In this document: positions 9,765-18,268 of the stretch, in pieces
Numbering within the stretch: the first letter of the stretch is position 1
Layout of the letters: each line of letters starts with the position of its first letter
Assembly (NCBI GenBank): GCA_903863035.1
Contig: CAIPAT010000428.1
Span: forward strand, 1-64,000
Length of the DNA stretch: 64,000 nucleotides
Direction of reading: 5' to 3'
Source of the DNA: an uncultured Lentisphaeria bacterium
Lineage (GTDB): Bacteria; Verrucomicrobiota; Lentisphaeria; Victivallales; Victivallaceae
The notes under the pieces: model-generated
What the model was told of the DNA's origin: nothing
Seen by the model: the letters and a program-made list of their open reading frames with translations, nothing else
Database searches by the model: none
Position numbers and translations under genes: made by a program

Positions 9765-9785
9765 AAACAGGATTATTAAATATAA

Positions 9786-10589
9786 ATGTTTACAGATATT
9801 AATGTAACTATACACATGTACGACTGCCCGTTGCTGGGCGGCGAACTGCACTGGGACTGGATTCAAAAGAATATTTCCGCGTCTTACTGGCGACTGTATT
9901 GGAATAAGACGCCAGGCGCGTTCGTGAAGATTGGCGACATGGAGCAGGAATTGACTCCTGATTCAGTTTTCCTGATGTCGCCGGGAACTGCTTATTCAAC
10001 CATAGCAGTCAGCGAGGTTGAGCATTTTTACGTTCATTTTTCGGTCGGTGCTCCTTTGGACTGCGTAGCACCGGCGCTGTTTCAATTACGCGAACTTCGT
10101 CTGCTTGCTTTGGCGTCCGAGTCGCTGGCGGCATTTTTTGCGGACCGGTATTCATGGCGCACTGTGATCGCAGTGAAGACTTTGGTGATGTCAGCTTTGT
10201 CAGGTTTGCAGGATGATGTCGTGCCGCAGCTGAAACAGTTTGACCCGAGGATTCAGCAAGCGCTGAATTTGTTAGATGCCATCAGCAATATTTCCAACCG
10301 TGAGCTTGCCAGGCAGGCAGGGATGAGCCTCAACAGTTTTTTGATTCTGTTTCAAAAGGAAACCGGTCTTCCTCCGCAGGAATGGTTCCGCCGCAAACGA
10401 CTTGAACAGGCCTGTAAGCGCCTTCATTTCAGTGAAGCGTCAATTGAGGAAATTGCGGAGACCACCGGGTTTTGTGACCGTTATCACTTCTCCAAGGTAT
10501 TTAAAAAAATATATGCCATCGGGCCGGCGGAGTACCGTCAGCAGGTGCGTCTGCTGCGCGATGCCGGTAAAGTTCTGCGTGGCAATTGA
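9786..10589 (+). CDS. AraC-family transcriptional regulator of the glycosidase operon
   Basis: A 267-residue regulator. Residues 1 to about 150 form a cupin-like sensor domain (LTPDSVFLMSPGTAYS, EHFYVHFSVG). The last 100 residues hold the double helix-turn-helix DNA-binding domain (SNRELARQAGMSLNSFLILFQ, then IEEIAETTGFCDRYHFSKVFKK). It is transcribed away from the 9644-157 operon, the usual layout for a local sugar-responsive activator. The ribosome site before the ATG is weak. The inducer is unknown; a sugar released by the encoded hydrolases is likely. Confidence 0.85.
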   Translation: MFTDINVTIHMYDCPLLGGELHWDWIQKNISASYWRLYWNKTPGAFVKIGDMEQELTPDSVFLMSPGTAYSTIAVSEVEHFYVHFSVGAPLDCVAPALFQLRELRLLALASESLAAFFADRYSWRTVIAVKTLVMSALSGLQDDVVPQLKQFDPRIQQALNLLDAISNISNRELARQAGMSLNSFLILFQKETGLPPQEWFRRKRLEQACKRLHFSEASIEEIAETTGFCDRYHFSKVFKKIYAIGPAEYRQQVRLLRDAGKVLRGN

Positions 10590-10604
10590 AAGACTGCTGA
10601 ATTT

Positions 10605-11129
10605 TTAAATCATATTGCCGGCGTCAAGCTTTGCCTGACGTTTCTGCATCCGTTGCTCATGGCGTTTTTGCTGATATTTCGCGGTAAGGCGGTGCGCGAT
10701 GAAATATCCGGGTATCGCTGAGATAATTCCCAGGAACGCTCCTCCGGCGAAAAAGGCCAGTACCAGATGCATTCCCAGTTGATAAATCGCGTCATAAGAC
10801 GGATTGCGCATAATTTCTTTCAGCGCAGTCTTTATCTGCTCATAAAACAGCGGTTTGCAAATCAGATAACCGCCAATATAACATTGCGCCGGATAGATAA
10901 ACGGAATCGTAAAGTTATTAGAGATGAATGTGCCGACAAACGCGGCAATGCGCGAACCTCTGAACAGGAACGCCAGCGGGATTGCCGCAGCCGCCTGGAA
11001 AAAGCAAGGAACGAAGAAATTGACAAACAGTCCCACCGCCCAGCCGCGGGCGATGAAATCGGGCGTGCCTCGCTCCCGTAATATCTTATAGTACCAGTAT
11101 GCGACTGAACGTTTTTTTAATCTCTTCAT
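10605..11129 (-). CDS. DUF2062 membrane protein
   Basis: A 174-residue membrane protein. The pattern RGTPDFIARGWAVGLFVNFF, then SNNFTIPFIYPAQCYIGG, matches the DUF2062 domain, with about three transmembrane helices (around 30-70, 80-95 and 120-150) and a basic C-terminal tail rich in Lys, Arg and Gln. Its function is unknown; family members often sit near glycosyltransferases or polyamine/lipid genes. AGGAA precedes the ATG. It lies 73 bp after the spermidine-synthase-like membrane gene and is the last of the mtnP cluster. It converges on the AraC gene, with 15 bp between the stops. Confidence 0.72.
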   Translation of the reverse strand: MKRLKKRSVAYWYYKILRERGTPDFIARGWAVGLFVNFFVPCFFQAAAAIPLAFLFRGSRIAAFVGTFISNNFTIPFIYPAQCYIGGYLICKPLFYEQIKTALKEIMRNPSYDAIYQLGMHLVLAFFAGGAFLGIISAIPGYFIAHRLTAKYQQKRHEQRMQKRQAKLDAGNMI

Positions 11130-11202
11130 TGCTATTCCTGAACTGTTTTATGCAATCTGCTTCTATGCATAAAATAGCCCTGAAACGTGATTACTGCAAT
11201 AG

Positions 11203-11811
11203 TCACTCTTTAGAACTTTTTAACTGGAAGAGAACACAGAGCAGCCAGCATGCAATCAGAAACATGCCGAGCAGCAGAAAACATTTGGGAACACTGAGCC
11301 AGCTTATCAGGAAAAATGAAGTGACCAGAGTACCGGTAATACTGCCGGCAGTTGACATGGCGTAAACATCGCCGGCGGCGGATCCGATTTTTTGACTGTC
11401 GACGGCCCGCATTTTCACCAGAATCGGGATCACTGAGCCCAGGAAAATACATGGTATAAAAAATAGAATTATGGAGAGCAGCAGTACACTGGCTCTGGAA
11501 TCAAGTTCTAGCGCGTAGATCAATTTGCAGACGGGCTGTCCGTAAACCGGAAATGTTGTAATCAGCAATGCAGGAATTAGGATTATTTTGCGCAGAACAT
11601 TCAAGTCTGCGATTCTGTCGGCAATTTTGCCGCCCTGCTCATAGCCGAGGGCCAGGCCTGACAGAAAAATTGAGATAATCGCACCCCATACGTAAATCGA
11701 GCTGCCGTAATAAGGCGACAGTACTCTGACTCCCAGTATTTCATAGCTCATCAGAGCAAACCCAATCAGAAAAGCGATTGCATAGAGTATACTCTTATTG
11801 GCAGCATGCAT
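11203..11811 (-). CDS. Integral membrane partner of a spermidine-synthase-like protein
   Basis: A 202-residue hydrophobic protein with about six transmembrane helices. It matches the membrane half of fused 'MFS/spermidine synthase' proteins: GFALMSYEILGVRVLSPYYG near the start, ALGYEQGGKIADR between helices, and MSTAGSITGTLVTSFFLI near the end. In many bacteria this part is fused to the aminopropyltransferase domain. Here it is a separate gene 45 bp downstream of that domain's gene, on the same strand. GGGAGA precedes the ATG. It may export or channel polyamine-like products, but no activity has been established for this family. Confidence 0.7.
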   Translation of the reverse strand: MHAANKSILYAIAFLIGFALMSYEILGVRVLSPYYGSSIYVWGAIISIFLSGLALGYEQGGKIADRIADLNVLRKIILIPALLITTFPVYGQPVCKLIYALELDSRASVLLLSIILFFIPCIFLGSVIPILVKMRAVDSQKIGSAAGDVYAMSTAGSITGTLVTSFFLISWLSVPKCFLLLGMFLIACWLLCVLFQLKSSKE

Positions 11812-11856
11812 ATTACGGTCTCCCTGAATTTACTGACCAGTCATAAAATTAAACCA

Positions 11857-12834
11857 TTATTTCATAGTTTCAACCGGCGCAAAATCGTCTTTCAAAATTA
11901 TAGCTTCGCTGGTCATTGCTTTGAGCTCTTCCTCTTTCAGCCGGGTATTGAACATTGCCTTGAAATCCAATTCCGGGTTTGATGTATTTTCTAAATCAGC
12001 ACACTTGGACATGGTTGCGGTACTGTCAAACTTTCTGTTGACTGGGGCAAACAGAATGTAGTTGGTCTGTTCAGGACAGACAAAAACTGCCAGATTCGGA
12101 AAAATGCTTTGAATGGTTTTAAGCTCACTTGCTATAAACCTGGGTTTGCCGAGATTGGCGATATTGGCGGTCATCAGGCCGCCCGGGGTAAGGGCGGCGC
12201 GTATTTTTCGGTAAAACTCTTCGGTGGTTAGCTGAAAAGGAATATTTTCTGCATTATAGGCATCAATGAAAATGATGTCGTATTGCAACTTATTCCGATT
12301 GATAAAATCACGGCCGTCACCAATGGTTATATTAGTTTTATCATCTTTTTTGAACGCGAAATACTGCTCTGCGATGCCGGGGATCTCGCCGTCGATCTCG
12401 ATGATGTCAATGGTGGTTGCCGGAAAATGTTTCCGGATGAAGCGCGGTATGATGCCGGCGCCGAGCCCGACAAACAGCACCCGCCGTGGATACTGGTCGA
12501 TACATTGCAGGAAAAGCGTTGTGTATTTGCAATAATTGGAAATCAGTTCATCCGGTGATTGCGGGTTCCATATGCCCTGAGAACCGCGATTGGGGTTAAA
12601 TACCAGATGATGCCAGCCATTTTCGCCTTTTTCAACTGTTACCATGAAATAAAGGGTCTGTTTTTCCAGCAATATCTCCCGCTGTTCCGGATGCGGCAGG
12701 AAAAAGTTATTAATGCTCGCCCAGAAGCCGGGTTTGCCGCGGCTGTTTGTGCCGGAAGTTCTCTCCTGTGCCGGGCAGGTGGAAACCAGAGATAAAGTCG
12801 CGATGAAAATCGCGATGCCGATATATTTTTTCAT
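11857..12834 (-). CDS. Exported aminopropyltransferase (spermidine-synthase)-like protein
   Basis: A 325-residue protein with a good signal peptide (MKKYIGIAIFIATLSLV, cleavage near PAQ-E, residue 23) followed by a Rossmann methyltransferase-fold domain of the spermidine synthase family. Visible motifs are LFVGLGAGIIPRF (SAM-type nucleotide loop, about 118-130), DIIEIDGEI, TIGDGRDFI and IIFIDAYNAENIPFQLT followed by EEFY. The active-site Asp corresponds to the D of DAYN. Spermidine synthases are normally cytosolic and use decarboxylated SAM, so the signal peptide is unexpected. It may instead be membrane-anchored through an uncleaved N-terminus beside its membrane partner at 11203. It sits 56 bp after mtnP, which removes methylthioadenosine, the by-product of this reaction. 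Confidence 0.72.
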   Translation of the reverse strand: MKKYIGIAIFIATLSLVSTCPAQERTSGTNSRGKPGFWASINNFFLPHPEQREILLEKQTLYFMVTVEKGENGWHHLVFNPNRGSQGIWNPQSPDELISNYCKYTTLFLQCIDQYPRRVLFVGLGAGIIPRFIRKHFPATTIDIIEIDGEIPGIAEQYFAFKKDDKTNITIGDGRDFINRNKLQYDIIFIDAYNAENIPFQLTTEEFYRKIRAALTPGGLMTANIANLGKPRFIASELKTIQSIFPNLAVFVCPEQTNYILFAPVNRKFDSTATMSKCADLENTSNPELDFKAMFNTRLKEEELKAMTSEAIILKDDFAPVETMK

Positions 12835-12890
12835 AAAGTCCTTAAACAGTACGCGCGATGTGATTCGACGTCATTTTCCGCTAAATTTAT

Positions 12891-13772
12891 TTATTTCACA
12901 TACTTGCCGATGATCGGCTGGAGTTTCTTTCTGGTTTCCGGGTTCATGGCGTCCGGACTGGTGATAATGGCGCAGGCGAGGGCGCTTGGACAGGCGCAGG
13001 CGCGTTTCAAGGTGGCAATTTTTTCTGCAACCCGCCGGATGATATCTTTGGAAATAGCGGTATTGGCAACCAGGTGTCCGATAACCATATCCACTGTTAC
13101 ATGGTCGTGGTCCGGATGCCAGCAGTCATAATCAGTGACCATGGCGACAGTGCAGTAACATATTTCGGCTTCTCTGGCCAGTTTAGCTTCCGCCAGATTG
13201 GTCATGCCGATGACGGACCAGCCCATGGAACGATAAAATTTAGATTCAGCCATAGTGGAAAATGCCGGACCTTCCATGTTAACATAAGTTCCGCTGTCAT
13301 GAACAACCCTGGAGGTGTTATCGGATTTTTTTATGGCTTCGGTTGCCGCCGCGGCCGACAGTATCGCCAGTTCCGGACATACCGGATGCCCGAACGCGAT
13401 ATGGCCGACGATGCCGTTGCCGAAAAAGGTATGCTCAGAGCCGCGTTTGGTGCGGTCAAAATACTGGTCAACAATGACGATGTCACGCGGTTTCATGTTT
13501 TCTTTCAGACTGCCGACCGCTGAAATACTCAGGATATGGGTTACGCCAAGCGTTTTCATGGCATAAATGTTGGCACGGTGGTTAAGTTCTCCTGGCATCA
13601 GCGGATGCCCCTGGGCATGTCGCGGCAGAAAAACTACTTCCACTCCATGGATGCTGCCGCAGACAAATTTGTCGGAAGGAGACCCGAACGGAGTATCTAT
13701 CTGCTGCTGTTTAATGTCTTCCATGCCTTCAATCTGATAAAGCCCGCTGCCGCCGATGACGCCAAGTTTCAT
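12891..13772 (-). CDS. mtnP: S-methyl-5'-thioadenosine phosphorylase
   Basis: Cleaves methylthioadenosine with phosphate to adenine and 5-methylthioribose-1-phosphate in methionine salvage. The 293-residue product has the PNP/MTAP fold: GVIGGSGLY (residues 4-12), FLPRHAQGHPLMPGELNHRANIYA (split here as RHAQGH and ELNHRANIYA, phosphate and purine contacts), YVNMEGPAFSTMAES and IGMTNLAEAKLAREAE, with TDYDCWH late. GMTNLAE and the Ser/Thr pattern fit MTAP rather than inosine phosphorylase. The start at 13772 is preceded by GGGAG at 8 bp; an upstream start at 13796 lacks support. It leads the operon with the aminopropyltransferase-like gene and faces a class II aldolase, a context that supports MTA turnover. 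Confidence 0.92.
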   Translation of the reverse strand: MKLGVIGGSGLYQIEGMEDIKQQQIDTPFGSPSDKFVCGSIHGVEVVFLPRHAQGHPLMPGELNHRANIYAMKTLGVTHILSISAVGSLKENMKPRDIVIVDQYFDRTKRGSEHTFFGNGIVGHIAFGHPVCPELAILSAAAATEAIKKSDNTSRVVHDSGTYVNMEGPAFSTMAESKFYRSMGWSVIGMTNLAEAKLAREAEICYCTVAMVTDYDCWHPDHDHVTVDMVIGHLVANTAISKDIIRRVAEKIATLKRACACPSALACAIITSPDAMNPETRKKLQPIIGKYVK

Positions 13773-13881
13773 TGAATATCTCCCGGTTGTTGTCAATTAT
13801 GCTTTTAATTAGTTATTTTATAAATATATTATCTAAATGGACCAATGTAAAACTGATGAACTTATTTTTACGGAGAACTTC

Positions 13882-14520
13882 ATGTCTGAGATAGATACAA
13901 TACGTGAGGAAGTAGCATATTTTATGCGCCGCCTTTATATCCAGCAGCTCACAACAACTTCCGGAGGCAATATATCGGTAAAATCCGGTGATGTCGTGCT
14001 GATTACGCCTTCAGCTCTGGATAAGGGCAGAATCACCGGCGAACAGATCGGGGTGATGGATATGGACGGCAATATGAAAACGGAAAATCTGAAACCGTCC
14101 ATCGAGACCCGTTTGCATCTGGAAATTTACCGCAAGCGGCCGGATATATCGGCGGTAGTGCATGCGCATCCGCTGGCGGCCAGCGCGTATGCCGCAACAA
14201 CGCGTAAGATCAATACCACTTTGCTGGCGGAATCATATGCCATAGTCGGCGAAATCGCGTATGCCGGATATCATTGCATAGGCACATCCGAATTGGCCTT
14301 TGAAACTGCGGCTGCGGCTGCCGCCGCCAACTGCGTGATTATGAAAAATCACGGTGCGCTGGCCGTCGGTAAAACACTGCTGGAGGCGTTTGACCGGCTG
14401 GAAGTGCTGGAAAACACCGCCAGGATTAACCTGATTTGCGAGTCCGTCCTGAAAGACGGAATTTCGCCGCTTACACCGTCAGAGCTTCGCGGACTTGACG
14501 TATTAATGGGGCGTGTTTAG
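13882..14520 (+). CDS. Class II aldolase family protein, possible 5-methylthioribulose/deoxy-sugar-phosphate aldolase
   Basis: A 212-residue class II aldolase/adducin domain protein. SGGNIS (residues 27-32) forms the phosphate site, and Glu 75 is a likely catalytic residue. His 94 and 96 (VVHAHPLA) and His 157 (MKNHGAL) are the Zn ligands. This family includes fuculose-1-phosphate aldolase, ribulose-5-phosphate epimerase, MtnB dehydratase and the Ald2 aldolase of the DHAP shunt for MTA. Being divergent from mtnP favours an MTA-linked role, but the sequence alone cannot separate these functions. CGGAGAA precedes the ATG at 13882, better than the upstream ATG at 13837. Confidence 0.8.
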   Translation: MSEIDTIREEVAYFMRRLYIQQLTTTSGGNISVKSGDVVLITPSALDKGRITGEQIGVMDMDGNMKTENLKPSIETRLHLEIYRKRPDISAVVHAHPLAASAYAATTRKINTTLLAESYAIVGEIAYAGYHCIGTSELAFETAAAAAAANCVIMKNHGALAVGKTLLEAFDRLEVLENTARINLICESVLKDGISPLTPSELRGLDVLMGRV

Positions 14521-14617
14521 TTTTTAGTATTAAAGAGTTACTAAGCAATTTCTTGCTTTTGCTTTCATTAAGGCTATATTTCAAGAATAAACGTCATTGC
14601 GAGAAAGGTCAGAGGAT

Positions 14618-15166
14618 ATGTTGTGTGACGCCTGTAAAAAAAATGATGCGACTATTCATATTCAGGAAATTATCAGCGGGCAGAAAAAAACTATTCACCT
14701 GTGCGGCGAATGCGCAGCCAAGAAGTCCGGAGATAATCCGGCTATGGAAATCGGAGGTTTTAACATTGCGGAAATGTTATATAATCTGACTGAAAAATTG
14801 AATATTCCCGGTTTTCAGCAGGCATTGCAGCAGGGCGGCATTGCGCCGGTACAGGAAAAAAAGCTGGTTTGTCCTGCCTGCAACTGGACGACCGAAGGAC
14901 TGAGAAACAGCGGACGGCTGGGATGCCCGGAATGTTACAATACCTTCAGGGATATTCTGGAAAGCGCTCTGGAGAATATGCATCGCGGCAAGCTTCATGT
15001 CGGCAAAAAGCCGGGTTCTGACAGCTCTGACGAATCGCCCAGGCTGATGCTTGAACTGATGAACTATCAGAAGGAGCTTGAAGAGCTCATCCAGCGCGAA
15101 GAATACGAAAAGGCCGCTAAGGTACGCGATATGATCAATGAACTGAAGAAAAAAATTAAAAAGTAA
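14618..15166 (+). CDS. mcsA: McsA-like zinc-finger/UVR protein, activator of arginine kinase
   Basis: A 182-residue protein with four CxxC pairs (CDAC at 3-6, CGEC near 30, CPAC and CPEC near 85-110) forming zinc knuckles. A C-terminal UVR (UvrB/UvrC) motif, ELEELIQREEYEKAAKVRDM, lies at about 150-170. This is the layout of McsA, which binds and activates the protein-arginine kinase McsB and links it to ClpC in Firmicutes. The ATG at 14618 follows AAGG; a TTG at 14597 is less likely. It lies 17 bp upstream of the kinase gene, the usual mcsA-mcsB order. No ctsR or clpC is adjacent. Confidence 0.88.
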   Translation: MLCDACKKNDATIHIQEIISGQKKTIHLCGECAAKKSGDNPAMEIGGFNIAEMLYNLTEKLNIPGFQQALQQGGIAPVQEKKLVCPACNWTTEGLRNSGRLGCPECYNTFRDILESALENMHRGKLHVGKKPGSDSSDESPRLMLELMNYQKELEELIQREEYEKAAKVRDMINELKKKIKK

Positions 15167-15183
15167 TTTCAGGATTTACGGCT

Positions 15184-16260
15184 ATGGACAATAAACAGAA
15201 AATAGACAGCCTTCTGAAGCATAAAGTCAGCTGGCTGGAAGACAGCGGTCCTGATGATGATATCGCAATCAGTTCCAGAATCCGGCTGGCCAGAAATATA
15301 AAGGGAACTCCTTTTCCGATAGCGGCTTCTCCCGAACAGTTGAACAACACCAGAGGCGCAATCCAGATGGCGGTGGAGAAATCAAACTGCCTGGGGACGT
15401 CAGCGCTTTGTTTTGAAATGGATAAGCTTTCACGCTGGGAGAAAGAACTGCTGCTGGAAAGACGCCTGGTCAGTAATGAATTTATTGCCCGTGACGGCGG
15501 CGCCGCATTGATCGTGAAACGCAACGAATCCGCCGGCATTATGATCAACGAGGAAGACCATATCAGAATGCAGGCGCTTTCGCCAGGGTTTCAACTGGAG
15601 GAAGTATGGAAGAACATCTCCAGAATTGACTCTTTACTGGAAAAACATCTGCCTTTTGCTTATGATGAAAAACTTGGATATTTGACCTCATGCCCTACTA
15701 ATGTCGGTACCGGCATGCGCGCTTCGGTAATGCTGCATCTGCCGGGACTGGTGCTTTCCGGACAGATCAATGCAGCAATTCAGGGAATCACCAAGCTTGG
15801 ACTGGCCGTCAGAGGCATATTCGGTGAAGGTTCAGACAATCAGGGCAGCCTGTTCCAGGTATCCAATCAAAGTACGCTTGGCGAATCTGAGCAACAGATT
15901 ATGGAACGGCTTTGCGGTGTCATCAAGCAGTTGATCAGTCACGAAAAAAACGCCAGGCTGACGCTGGTTGAGAAAAATCAGTATTTTCTGCTCGATCACG
16001 TCGGCAGGGCCTACGGCATACTCCGGCACGCTTATGTTCTTTCCAGCGAAGAGGCGCTGAATTCGCTGTCCGACATTAGAATCGGAGTGGATATGGGCAT
16101 GTTTTCAACGGTGGATCTGCCTACGGTAAATGAACTTTTCCTGACCATTCATCCGGCGCATCTTCAGAAGTTCGCCGGCAAGGAATTAAATGCTGAAGAG
16201 CGTGATATTTTCCGGGCTGCGATGGTGCGGGACCGGCTTAAAAACCTCAAGAACAGTTAA
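15184..16260 (+). CDS. mcsB: Protein-arginine kinase McsB
   Basis: A 358-residue ATP:guanido phosphotransferase domain protein that phosphorylates arginine side chains of proteins, tagging them for Clp degradation. SSRIRLARNI (30-39) binds ATP. The catalytic loop is LTSCPTNVGTGMRAS with Cys 170. FGEGSDNQG and LGESEQQI belong to the C-lobe. The C-terminal RDIFRA (340-345) matches the RDxxRA motif that binds phospho-arginine allosterically in Bacillus McsB, so both activity and allostery seem intact. It is translated with McsA and followed after 10 bp by a histidine kinase. Confidence 0.93.
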   Translation: MDNKQKIDSLLKHKVSWLEDSGPDDDIAISSRIRLARNIKGTPFPIAASPEQLNNTRGAIQMAVEKSNCLGTSALCFEMDKLSRWEKELLLERRLVSNEFIARDGGAALIVKRNESAGIMINEEDHIRMQALSPGFQLEEVWKNISRIDSLLEKHLPFAYDEKLGYLTSCPTNVGTGMRASVMLHLPGLVLSGQINAAIQGITKLGLAVRGIFGEGSDNQGSLFQVSNQSTLGESEQQIMERLCGVIKQLISHEKNARLTLVEKNQYFLLDHVGRAYGILRHAYVLSSEEALNSLSDIRIGVDMGMFSTVDLPTVNELFLTIHPAHLQKFAGKELNAEERDIFRAAMVRDRLKNLKNS

Positions 16261-16270
16261 GGCATAGTCT

Positions 16271-18253
16271 ATGTTGGAAAGCTTATATGCTGTACTCCTG
16301 ACATTCCTGGAAATGACTTTCATTTTTGTCGGCCTTGCCTTGCTTCACAATCAGCGGAAGGTTATCGGTAGCGCCGCTTTCTATGTAGCAATCGGACTGC
16401 TTTTTGTGTTTACCCAGTTTGTGAGTGCCGCGGAGTTGAGCGTCAATGTTTTTTCCGCAAATCTGAACTTCAGCGTTGGCTCGACGGCGCTTTTTCTGCC
16501 ATATCTTGGCGCGTTGATGCTGGTGTATGCAACCCAGGGAACGCTGGAGGCGCAGCGGATGATTACCGGCGCGGTCGCCGGTTTCGGGCTTTTTATTTAT
16601 TTGAGTACTCTGACCAGTCTGCAATGCAACTGGCTGGGTTTTGCGATTTCACAGGGAACTTCAGCCGACTCGCTTGATTATCTGCTGCAGCAATCCAGGC
16701 GCTCCATGACTGCGTCAACTCTGGCTCAGCTTTTCGACTTGTTCCTGCTGCCGATCTTTTTCCAGCGTCTGCGCAATGCAAACTGCCGCATTTTTTTCTG
16801 TGTTCTTGGCGCAATGCTGTTTACTCAATTGATTGATTCTTTTATCTATTTGTCGGTGACTTACTGGGACCGTCCGCAATGGTGGCTGTATATTAATAAT
16901 TCGTTCCTGATTAAATCTATCGCCACTGTCTGGATCAGCGCACTCATTTCAATCTATCTGTTTCTGGTCGAAAAAGAGGTTGCCAACGAACCGCGCGGCA
17001 CTCTGGATATTATTTTCGCCTTTTTAGGCGGTTACGGCAAGGCTCAGATACTTGAGCGTAATCTTCGTGAGTGGGAAGGACGCTATCGCATGGTCGTTGA
17101 AAATGCCAGTGAAATGATTATGCTGCTGGACCAGCAGGGATGCATTATTGATGCCAATTATGCCGCAATCGGCATGCTTAAAGCCAGAAAAAAACAGGAG
17201 ATTATCGGTGCGAATTTCATGGCGATGCTGCGGGCAGAAAACCGGCTGCCGCTACCGCCGATGCTGCCGCAGGAACCCAAAAATATGCAGGATACTGCCA
17301 CCAGAATCAATACTAATCATTTCAAATGCTATCTGGGGTCTGATAAAGACCAGCTCCGTCTGGATATCTCGATTTCCGCAATTGAATTTAAAGACGTTAA
17401 AATGCATGTGCTGCTGGGGCGGGATATTACCGAAGAAAGCCGGCTGGCCAGTGAGAAAGAAATACTCAGCGAACAGCTTGCCCATTCACAGCGCCTGGAA
17501 GCGGTCGGCCAGCTTGCGGGAGGCGTTGCTCACGACTTCAACAATCACATCCACGCTATTCTCGGCCATCTCGACCTGATCCGGCTGTTTTATAAATTCG
17601 ATGATCCGAAAGTATCCAAGCATCTGGATAAAATCACTCAGATATCTGAACAGGCCGGCCTGCTCACCGAGCAGTTGCTGGGGTTTGCGCGAAAAGGCAA
17701 ATATCAGGAAACTATTCTGGATTTGAACAATTTAATTAGAAAAAGTACTGAACTGTTTCTGCCTAACAGTCAGAAAAGTCTGGATTTGATTATAGAAATC
17801 GCCCCGGGCGAAATGCCGATCAGGGGAGACAAAGTTCAATTACAGCAGGTGATCATCAATCTGCTTATCAATGCCAGAGACGCCATGGAAAGCAATGGCG
17901 ACGAAGACATGCGGCTGATGGTGAGGGTGGATTCCGCCGAAAAATTCAATATCCCATTGAAACCGGCCGGCGTTAAAGTAAAGGTTCACCCGGAAGATTA
18001 CTATTGCATTATGATCGAGGATAACGGATGCGGGATGGACAAGAGCACCATGCTGCGAATTTTCGAACCGTTCTTTACCACTAAACCGATCGGCAAAGGC
18101 ACCGGAATGGGGCTGGCCATGGTTTACGGTACTGTTTCCAACCATCACGGGTGGGTGCAGGTAACCAGCAAAGTAGGCAAAGGCACTGCTTTCTACGTCT
18201 TCCTGCCGAAGACTGTCCGCCGGGTTGATCTGTCCGGAACTGCAACCATATAA
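16271..18253 (+). CDS. Membrane sensor histidine kinase with PAS domain
   Basis: A 660-residue kinase. Residues 1 to about 235 hold about seven transmembrane helices in a pattern that resembles vitamin-uptake-like (VUT/YhhQ-type) sensor modules; this resemblance is tentative. A PAS domain lies at about 265-390 ([19 protein letters not shown]) and a HisKA domain at about 400-480, with His 421 in [10 protein letters not shown]. The HATPase domain has the N box ([14 protein letters not shown]), G1 (IEDNGCGMD) and G2 ([13 protein letters not shown]). The HDFNN form belongs to the NtrB/HPK4-like class. No receiver domain or response regulator gene is present nearby. The 10-bp gap to mcsB suggests cotranscription. 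Confidence 0.88.
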   Translation: MLESLYAVLLTFLEMTFIFVGLALLHNQRKVIGSAAFYVAIGLLFVFTQFVSAAELSVNVFSANLNFSVGSTALFLPYLGALMLVYATQGTLEAQRMITGAVAGFGLFIYLSTLTSLQCNWLGFAISQGTSADSLDYLLQQSRRSMTASTLAQLFDLFLLPIFFQRLRNANCRIFFCVLGAMLFTQLIDSFIYLSVTYWDRPQWWLYINNSFLIKSIATVWISALISIYLFLVEKEVANEPRGTLDIIFAFLGGYGKAQILERNLREWEGRYRMVVENASEMIMLLDQQGCIIDANYAAIGMLKARKKQEIIGANFMAMLRAENRLPLPPMLPQEPKNMQDTATRINTNHFKCYLGSDKDQLRLDISISAIEFKDVKMHVLLGRDITEESRLASEKEILSEQLAHSQRLEAVGQLAGGVAHDFNNHIHAILGHLDLIRLFYKFDDPKVSKHLDKITQISEQAGLLTEQLLGFARKGKYQETILDLNNLIRKSTELFLPNSQKSLDLIIEIAPGEMPIRGDKVQLQQVIINLLINARDAMESNGDEDMRLMVRVDSAEKFNIPLKPAGVKVKVHPEDYYCIMIEDNGCGMDKSTMLRIFEPFFTTKPIGKGTGMGLAMVYGTVSNHHGWVQVTSKVGKGTAFYVFLPKTVRRVDLSGTATI

Positions 18254-18268
18254 CCTGGAAACTGCGTT

